DNA from: Erpobdella octoculata | Lineage: Eukaryota > Annelida > Clitellata > Hirudinida > Erpobdellidae | NCBI GenBank assembly: GCA_963978895.1 | Contig: OZ022239.1 | Coordinates: 15,114,187 to 15,178,186, forward strand | Reading direction: 5' to 3' | DNA: 64,000 bases | Shown here: positions 56,017 to 64,000 of the stretch, piece by piece | Numbering within the stretch: the first letter of the stretch is position 1 | How the letters are laid out: each line of letters opens with the position of its first letter | The notes under the pieces: model-generated | Seen by the model: only the letters and a program-made list of their open reading frames with translations | Database searches by the model: none | What the model was told of the DNA's origin: nothing | Position numbers and translations under genes: made by a program

Positions 56017-56941
56017 GATTGGCATGTTAGCTACGGCCCTATCTGATGGCAGCCCCGCATATTGCTCTCTGGCTCCACAAGCGCACATAGGACTTTAATC
56101 CATTTATGCCGAAGTTTGAAGTTGCATGTCATATGGATATGAGTTGTTCTTCATACAAGTCATATTAATAATTTAATTTTTTTGGAAATATTTAATATTT
56201 AGTAGTGTTTTTTCTTCTATAAAGAGTGATCTTTAATAAAGGATCATAGGCATACAGCAGAACATTTATTAACTCTTAAAAACATTCTGCATCAACATAA
56301 CATTACACAAAATATTATTATTGTTGTTTCAGTGCACTATCACCACACCAGCATTATAGTGTGTAAACGTTGACGAATTTTGCTCACTTGCGATTCGTGA
56401 CGTCGCAAGTTTTGGAAGTTATTTATAGGACAATATTACCCGAATTCTATTCCTGGTAATTACTGCTTCTTTCGAATATTAACTAAACGATTCCGATTTC
56501 AAAAATTATCTCACTTCGCAGAATTTCCTGTTATTCTAACAAATCTCTTGATAATTCAAATTGTCTTTTTACAGCTCGTCTTTTTACAGATTTTTATTCT
56601 TTTCTCGAACACTCAACTCAACACAATAGGTACCGAAAACACAATATCCAACGAACCAATACGTTTAAACTTATTAACACATCACGGCTAACAGCTCAGC
56701 AAAACCAATTGGGACGCAATTTGTTCTCAGGGCCCACCTTTAAATCTAAAATTTTTAAAACCTTTTTCTAATTTTTCTCTAAAAAACTAATGACCGGGGA
56801 TTAGTCGGAGCTACTTTTTCAAAAAAATTTCAAAACCCTCTTTCATTTTTTCTCTAAAAAAAAAGCTGATAGCTGATGACCGGAGCGCTATCCGGAGGTA
56901 ATTTTTTTTATAAATTTGTAATAAACCATTCACCACTTCAC

Positions 56942-57053
56942 AAATCTTTATGACTACAATTAAAAGCATGGGCCGCTCATCATAACGCATGATTAAGATG
57001 GAAATGGATTATGATGAGCGCCCCACGCTTTTAATTTTAGACATAAAGATTTT
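56942..57053. mobile_element. Small foldback MITE
   Basis: Arms of about 45 bp: aaatctttatgactacaatt ... gctcatcataa on the left, and the near-complement ttatgatgagc ... cataaagattt on the right, with a loop of about 20 bp. Confidence 0.75.
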
Positions 57054-58083
57054 TGATAACATATAGCAGCAAAGAAAAAAATTTATTTTATACTTTTTAG
57101 TGCACTTTCCACACATAAATAAAAGCGTGTTTGTTTTAAGTTTTTTTTAAGTATTATTATTTTACTATAATTCACCTTAAATGCTGGATGCCACCACCAT
57201 TGGCTGTTGAAGCACTTCTAATTGATTTCATACTTATAAGACAACTTCTGAGATGTCTTAATGCGGCTATCTCTGCAGCTATATGTAAAAAAAAATTGGG
57301 TATGATATTTAAATATGTGACAATTGTCAAAGAAGCTTATTGGTGTAAGACTATTTGACTCCAGAGCATAGGCATAAAGGAAGTTCAGGCTGGCGCCTGC
57401 CCGGAAAATAATTTAAATCCAATTTTCAAAAAGCCCTTTTAGCCAGATACTTTTTCAAAAAATTTCAAAAGCCTCTTTCCATTTTTCTTGAAAAAACTGA
57501 TGACAGGAGGGGTATTCAGATATACTTTTCGAACGAGGTGTTGCTTTAATTCAGGACTTCAGCAAAAGGCTAACCAAGAATAATGAATAACCCATTTTCT
57601 CCCAAATTGTAACGAAACACAGACAACAGTTTCCTGACTATGCTAAACCAAAGCTATCAAGTTTTTCATAAAATGAAGTACTGAGATTGCAATGGTGGGT
57701 ATAAAAATGACATATCTGAAAACTTCAAAGCTCAAGGGTTACCCCTTAATAACAAATTTTTTAAACACGTTTAAAAATCGAATTGGCACAAATTGGAAAG
57801 GTAGCATACTTGATATTATAATTTTAAATTTTTTGCATTATGTTAAGGGCCACCCTACATATACACACATAATTGGCAGCATCTCTAAACACTTCAATTT
57901 ATAAGATGTTTTTCTGGCTGTTTATTTCAATTTTCATGGAACCAATCAAAGATCCTTCAAAAAAAACTTTTGTTTTTACATATATTTTTATTTCCTATAA
58001 AAGTTAAAGAAACATTGTAAATATCTACTCAACAGCTAATCTACAAAATCAAATAAATGGTCTTATTAAAATCAGTTTTAATT

Positions 58084-58089
58084 TTTATT
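58084..58089 (-). terminator. Possible IBA57 poly(A) signal
   Basis: AATAAA on the minus strand about 75 nt after the IBA57 stop codon. Confidence 0.4.
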
Positions 58090-58164
58090 AATAACTTAAT
58101 AAATTTCCAACTATTACTAATTGTAATACTATTCTTTCATCCTTGGTTGTGCTCAGAATAATTT

Positions 58165-61100
58165 TCAAATTTTATCTTGCTTGGCCATGACTTGCCTTAT
58201 AATCTCATCACCATCCTTTGGCCACCACTGGGGTACAAAGGTTTCAACCTGACCCAAAATCACGCCACCCAAACCTCTAATGGTCAGAGGTCCAGGGCAC
58301 AAAATAGCTTCATGCAATCTCAGAAGAGCTATGCCTTTCTTTCCATTCCAACTTCTGATTTTTCCGCATTCTTTTTCAGCAGACTCACAGTAAATGGTCA
58401 GTGATCCACTATTGAGGTAGTTATCTAGAATTATTGCAGATCTGGCAATAAATTAAAAGTCATTCAATCACTAGGTATTAGAAAAACTTCTGAAAAAAAT
58501 TATTGGTTTATTTTAATAAAAATTATTTATTTGCAAAAAGTATTTGTGTGATCCAAGCAGCTAGTAATTTCAGACTCCAATCAAACTGGACAAATAAAAT
58601 GAGATAAATAAATATAAACTAGGTTACATGTTATTAGACCTCCTAGCCGAATTTTTTTATGTTTGTGGCTGGCTGAACAAATATTTCGGCTGATATCCGG
58701 ATTAGCCGAATTTACGTGTAAAATTATTATTCGGCTTGAATTTTAAATTATCCGGCTCATGATTCAAATTTGTGGCTGATAATTATTTTAAATTAGGCTA
58801 AAATTTAATATAAAATTAAATACTAAAGTTAATAAAGTTCAAAATGTATTACCAATATATAAATTATCAAATTAATAGCAATTGTCATAAAAGTTAATTA
58901 AATCATAAAAAATGTCATATGATAAACAAAATTACATTATAAAAAATAATATGAAAAAAAAATGTTACATTGCAAATTTGAAATTGTCATGTATAAAAAC
59001 AATCTGATTTAATTTATCAGCACTTAAGGCTGATCTGCGGCTGTTCATAACTAATCCACATGTTAATTATCTATAATATCTAATTATTAACTATTAACAT
59101 GAGAAAAGAATTGTGATACTTGAATTTATTCCTATTTTAAAGCGTCTGTCAGTAGCGATAATAAGTAAAGCAAAGATAATATAATGAAAATAAGACAACG
59201 TATTGATTTCAGAAAGAAATTCAGGAAATTAAACATTGCATAACCAATGTATACATAATAGTTGATTTTGCACTTTTACATTGAAAATTAGTTTTATAAT
59301 GAGTCAAACGTAAAAAAAAGGTCTAGGTTAAGCTGGCGTTCGGAAATATTATAGCGGATTTTCGGCGTACCGTTTTCGGCTGGCCGCCGGCTAACCGTAA
59401 TTTTTTTTCGGCTGATTTACGGCGGCTGTAAAAAGTTCGGCGGCGGCCGGCGGCGGCTAGGAGGTCTACATGTTATAAAATTACAACATTAATAATGATT
59501 TGTATTCACTAAAAAATGGTAAAAAACAATTTCTTCAAAGTATTGTGAAAAACAACCTTGAAAATATTGGTAAGAGACGTTTCCTTATGACACCAGTGTG
59601 GTGAGTCCTGGCTGTAAGTTCCTGTCCAATATAGCAACCTTTGCTGAAGCTGACTAAAATCACAGAAACATTTTTGACATTATTTTTCATGTGGCTTAAT
59701 TAAAAAAATATTTGGCCTACTCCAAACTTTAACAGATAATCGTAAAAACATAAAATTAAAAACAACTCATCAGAAATTTAATGTATTAATTAAATTTACT
59801 TTCCTATGTCTTTTTTTAAAATAATTTGTTGCAAACTGTGCAAAGTTTCAGGATTCTAAAAATGACTGACAATGAATAGTGACAAATTATTCATTTCACT
59901 GCAGCTCTAATTGCACAAATCAAATCTTCTATACAATGAACCTTGTTGGTGGCCTTCCTAGCAGAATGTAAATCTCTTGAGGTTTTGCCTTTTGACAGCA
60001 TTTTTTGTTTTTTTGGCCGATAGCTTCGTTGCCATTGGTTTGGTTAATATCAGATTGCTGATTATGTTTCTAATATCAATAAAAAAAACTTCCAATTCTC
60101 TTTCGGTTTTTTTCCAGCTAATGTTTTATTAGCATAGTAAATTCCAGTTCAACATAGAGTACTTTTAAAAATAGACAACATTTTTAAATCCCTTATATCA
60201 ACTCCGCCACCAGTCTCATTGCATGTGAAAATTAATAAAATTTCCATTATCCAGTCAAACTGAAACTTGGAATATAAACTCGCTCTTCATGACAATGCAT
60301 TCTAGTGAATTTTGAAAATTGTCTAAAAAATAATTTTTAATTCATATCCAAAATATAAGGGATTTCCATAAAAAAATGTTTGGTTCTGTAGTTTTCTACA
60401 AATTACAAAACATACAGCATATCATCACTGTCCTCCAATAGATTTCTTTGCTTTGTTTTCATATTTAACAAAACAGAAAAACCAATCAAGTAGGTAGCCA
60501 CAAAAGGAATGATGAATGTCAGCACATATTTGCCCAAAGTTGGGTAGCTCTCTAAAAAAGGTGTGAGGTTGTCTACTTTTGGCAACTCGGTAAGAAGCAA
60601 TCAGGATTAGGTTGTCATTGATAGGCCAAAATCTTAGTTGCAATTAACTTGTTGCACCTTCACACCAAGCTCTTTTCTGTTCAAGAACGTCAATTGATAT
60701 GGACTTGCTGTGATGCACTGCACTGAAATGCTCTTTTAGCTTGTTCGGTTTCAATTGTCTTTCGACAGGACTTTGTCAAATAAAAAGCGCTTTTGTCGTT
60801 GTGCGTCGTCTTTGTCAGTGATAAAAGTGAAACCACACCGAACATAGTCTTTTGAATACTTGCATTTCTTTAACATCTTTCAATTTTGAAATGCCAGCTG
60901 AAGTGATGTTGTGATAACTACACTTAAACACCTTAAAACAATATAACTTTGCACTTTACCTGTATGATCTGATCTGACTGAAAGTGAGCCTATTCAAAAA
61001 ATACCCATAAATATAAAGGCATTGCCAAGATTAAAGATTTAAGCAATTTTCTACTTATTTGTCAGCAAAAATTAAAATTGAAATGTTTTTAAAAATTGGA

Positions 61101-63122
61101 TTTTTTGCACCCCCCAAATTAGAACAACACCCCACTGGTTAAGAACCTCCGACATACGTGATCATTCAATTGACAGTGACCACTACTTTGCAGTATGGAA
61201 AACTTATCTACTTCAACAGTAAACTCAAATGTTGCCACAATATAGTTATGCATTTTCTTAAAAAGCTTTCTAAACACATAAACAATGGAATTATTTTCAA
61301 TATATAAACCAATTGAATTTATTAATTCAAATATTTATAAATCAAATGGTGCAAGTAAATCAATGGCCACCATGTACAAACACTAAGATATCATATAATT
61401 CTAACCTCCATTGAGAAAATACAAGTTAGCTTCAAGAGGGAAAGATTGAGAAGGTGGAATGTCAACAACCCCCTCCCCAAGACCAAAGTCATAACGCCTT
61501 TCTTCATAGGCCCCAGATTCACTCTTGCTTCCTTCTATGACATCTGAGGCTGTAGTGAGAAAATATTGCTAAAAACATTATAAAAAACGAAGACATTTTT
61601 GTTAAATTACACTTTCTTTTTACAAAAATTGCTTGATAATATACAGTATATCTTTTCAATTGAAGGAAACATCTTTGAAACAAGCTGTAATTTCAGTGGA
61701 AATAAAACCTAACTTTATAAATGTAATAAATGTTAAGAGACTTAATTGTCAACCTAATACAAATAAATAGTAAATAAAAAACTAAATAATTATAAATAAA
61801 TAATTAACAGAAATAATCCACCATTACAAAAAAAAAATTCCACAACGACCAGCAACATTCGAAGGAAGAAGAAGCCTGTGTCCGAAAAATGATATTCTAG
61901 GGTCGGGTGAGCAAAAGAGCACCTTTTCGTCAGATAGTTTTAACTCTAATGCTTTCGAGTCGATAATTGGATAAACATCTGGAATTGAAGATAAAGAGGA
62001 CTTTGGAAACACAGACCAGCAATGAACATTATCAAGCTTCGTAAATGAAATGACCTGAAACAGACCAAAACAAAAGAAAATTAAATCTGTAAGATCAACA
62101 GAGATTAATTTTTTAATTCAGCATTAGACTGGTAATTTTTGCAAAAAAAGCCTACCCGGGTACCTGTGGCGGTTTTGGGCGAGTACCCGAGTACCTGTTT
62201 GATCGGATACTTTTTTCTAAGAAAAAAAGCTTTAAGAAACAAATTTTCACTAATTTCTGTCTTATTAAATGGTTATTTCGCATTGTCTTCAATAATGAAG
62301 ATTATTTTTGAAAGTAATTTATTGAAACACTAAAAACAAAGAATGGTTATATCTAAATCACTTTTCTAAGCTGCAAACGCTCTAGTTTCGGTTGAAAGAC
62401 ATCATCATGTCAACAGTTGCTGGAGATAATGATGCTTGTCTCCAATTTACAATATGACAGCAAGTCGAAAATGCAGATTCGGAAAGTACTGAGGTTGTTG
62501 GTATGTGTTGTGCGCAATAATAGACATTTTTGGAAAGCGATTGTCATTATCTCTCCAAAACTGAAAAATATCCGCATTCATCGATAAAGGCGTTTCTGCA
62601 AGAGATGTTTCAAACTCAATAGAATTACAAATAACTACCATTAAATGCCTACATGTTTTTGCTGTTGCAACTTTTATAATCACCATGTATTATCTATTTG
62701 TTCACTTTGCCAAGTTGCCGGCACGGTTTGGTGTGAAGTCTTTCCTATTGAAAAGGTCGTTCAAATTCATTAATCAGCTGATCTCGTTCGATTTGTCATT
62801 CAAACTCCACCCACACCACATCAGAAGACATATATGTACTATTATGCTTGACCGGGTACTCGACATCCCACCCAGGTACCAGGCTACACCTCTATTCAGC
62901 ATCATATTGAATAGAACAGAAACTCAAGTTAACAAACCAAAATAAAATTCATTACGAAATAACGTAAATTTATAAACATCAAACCTTTTTCCTAAGTTTA
63001 TATTTTGTCATGGTTGAGATTAGATCATCAGTGATTCTGGAGTCACATTCAACAATAATTGAACAATCTTTTTCAAACAAACTGTTGACTTTATACAACA
63101 ACAAGTCATACAAGATCCTTCC
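58165..63122 (-). CDS. IBA57: Mitochondrial iron-sulfur assembly factor IBA57 (3' five exons)
   Basis: A folate-binding GcvT/YgfZ-family protein that acts late in mitochondrial [4Fe-4S] assembly with ISCA1/2 (family knowledge). Exons on the minus strand: 62985-63122, 61850-62054, 61406-61549, 59557-59653, 58165-58441. All are GT-AG, phases join, total 861 nt (286 aa plus stop). Visible blocks: [28 protein letters not shown]-like strand, [33 protein letters not shown] with NLYFLNG, the signature [31 protein letters not shown], and the end [17 protein letters not shown]. The N-terminal part, normally ending in the YAHFLNVQ block, was not found; it would lie at 63123-64000 or beyond the window. 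Two hAT elements sit in its introns. The coding sequence is intact. Confidence 0.93.
58635..59468. mobile_element. hAT MITE with exact 8-bp target duplication
   Basis: Inverted ends TAGACCTCCTAGCCG (58635) and its complement (ends 59468). Both flanks are catgttat (58627-58634 and 59469-59476). Subterminal ttcggctg/cggcggct repeats enrich both ends. No transposase. Inserted in the last IBA57 intron. Confidence 0.9.
62125..62894 (-). mobile_element. hAT element with transposase C-terminal remnant and exact duplication
   Basis: Ends TAGACTGGTA (62125) and, on the minus strand from 62894, TAGAGGTGTAGCC. Both flanks are ttcagcat (62117-62124 and 62895-62902). The minus strand encodes [20 protein letters not shown], then in another frame [20 protein letters not shown], the hAT dimerisation domain (xWWxxNxxRFPxLxxxA, TSVPSERVFSTAG). 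One frameshift separates them. Subterminal gagtacccg-type repeats. It lies in the IBA57 intron between 62054 and 62985. Confidence 0.88.
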
Positions 63123-64000
63123 CTGTTAATAAACATAAATAAAAGATTTACTTTATATAACAAGAAGCCATACAAACTGTTCACTTCAAGTAACATAGAC
63201 ATCGCACACCTGAGACGCATAGACGACTCTCGCCGGTCTATCTCTAGCCCGCTTAAACGAACTTGGGTCAAAAGAGGGATTTTCATGAAAATGCAAAACT
63301 CAAAGCTTATTAGATAATATAATAAATGTTTATATCCTTTTATTGGTAATAAAAGCATTGCTTTAATGCGTCCTATATATGGAATTTTTTCTAGTCGTGT
63401 CCTTTAACTTTTGTTTTAAGTAAGTTGGGTCTTTAATAGACTATAACTCGCTATCTAAGACAAATATTTACTCCATTTTTTGTAATATATTTAAATGTTA
63501 TATAGCTATTAATTATACAAATTTCATTAATATACGGTTAAAAAATGGTTTAATAATTTTAATTTAAATTAAAAAAAAATAAAATTTACGTTCGTTTTTA
63601 TATTTTTATCAATTGACGGACCCCGAAAAAAAATAGTTATAGGTCCGGCACTGCCGGATCCATAGCTAGTGCGTAATTTTAATGCTCACCTTAGTCAGTC
63701 GCCTTACAACTACTCTTGCATACATCATTACAAATAATAACTTTAAATTCACATGTGCATTAGGGTTTCATTACATTCACTAGATGGCAACAACAAAAAC
63801 TAAAAAGTAGAAAATAATAATGAAATATTAATTTAACGAATGCCAGCCTTAGTCGCCTTTTACAACTACCTAGTTAATAATAAATATAATGAAATAAAAA
63901 CCACTTATAAAAAAACTAACCAGACCTGAGTATTAAGCATCATACAATAAATTGCATAATTTTTGACTGAATTTACAAGAAGTTGAACATCGTTTGTAAC
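63123..64000. other. IBA57 intron or 5' flank
   Basis: Positions about 63140-63200 look like a diverged partial copy of the adjacent exon on the minus strand (LYGFLLYKVNLLF against [13 protein letters not shown]). At about 63638-63660 tccggcactgccggatcc is a decayed transposon-end motif. The missing N-terminal exons of IBA57 are not recognisable here. Confidence 0.4.

Noticed and set aside
58140..58440. Plus-strand frame at 58177-58404
   Set aside because: It is the antisense of the last IBA57 exon, whose minus-strand frame matches the family.
60403..60643. Minus-strand frame with a hydrophobic segment ([21 protein letters not shown]) in an IBA57 intron
   Set aside because: Only 65 codons, a second overlapping frame is equally open, no family recognised and no convincing splice partner; kept out of the gene list.

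Overview
This is a strongly AT-rich animal (eukaryotic) window. Genes are split by GT-AG introns, there is no operon-like packing, and most of the DNA is transposable elements and long (TA)n tracts. The families seen (transglutaminase, IBA57, FLYWCH/MULE, L2/CR1-type LINEs, tRNA-derived SINEs, hAT, pogo, Helitron-like elements) indicate an invertebrate metazoan; I cannot name the species from sequence alone.

Host genes. (1) A complete transglutaminase gene on the + strand, 21420-52923. I assembled it as 15 exons whose phases all agree and whose coding lengths sum to 2532 nt (843 residues plus stop). The Cys-His-Asp triad is intact. Its introns hold most of the window's repeats. (2) The 3' five exons of a mitochondrial IBA57 (iron-sulfur assembly) gene on the - strand, 58165-63122, carrying the K-G-C-Y-x-G-Q-E signature; its 5' end was not found and may lie beyond the right edge. 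(3) A first coding exon on the - strand, 10268-10680, with an FLSNISLDG motif resembling CABLES proteins. (4) A multi-exon FLYWCH/MULE transposase gene on the - strand, 5968-8333, lying between two inverted repeats that look like its long terminal repeats.

Layout. 1-5 kb: LINE relic and SINEs. 5.3-9.3 kb: MULE. 10.3-10.7 kb: CABLES-like exon. 11.7-13.8 kb: a complete Helitron-like non-autonomous element with a tandem array of about 155 bp. 14.6-17.8 kb: a pogo-like DNA transposon split by an L2-type LINE. 21.4-53 kb: the transglutaminase gene. Its intron 1 holds (TA)n tracts, a duplicated Helitron-like cassette, a hAT MITE, SINEs and a LINE nested in a SINE. Intron 3 holds gypsy and hAT relics, intron 5 another hAT, intron 13 a LINE, and intron 14 a nest of Helitron-like elements plus a hAT MITE. 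53-58 kb: intergenic with foldback MITEs. 58-63 kb: IBA57 with two hAT insertions that have exact 8-bp target duplications.

The most unusual pattern is a set of Helitron-like families. They begin TCTATATATATAAAA and end with a short hairpin, about 8-11 nt, CTAG and T, and they sit repeatedly in (TA)n. The hairpin is kept while its stem sequence differs between families. Many carry tandem arrays or minisatellites, so they look like a source of both the (TA)n tracts and satellite-like arrays. Calls rest on reading the sequence and on family knowledge; no database search was run.
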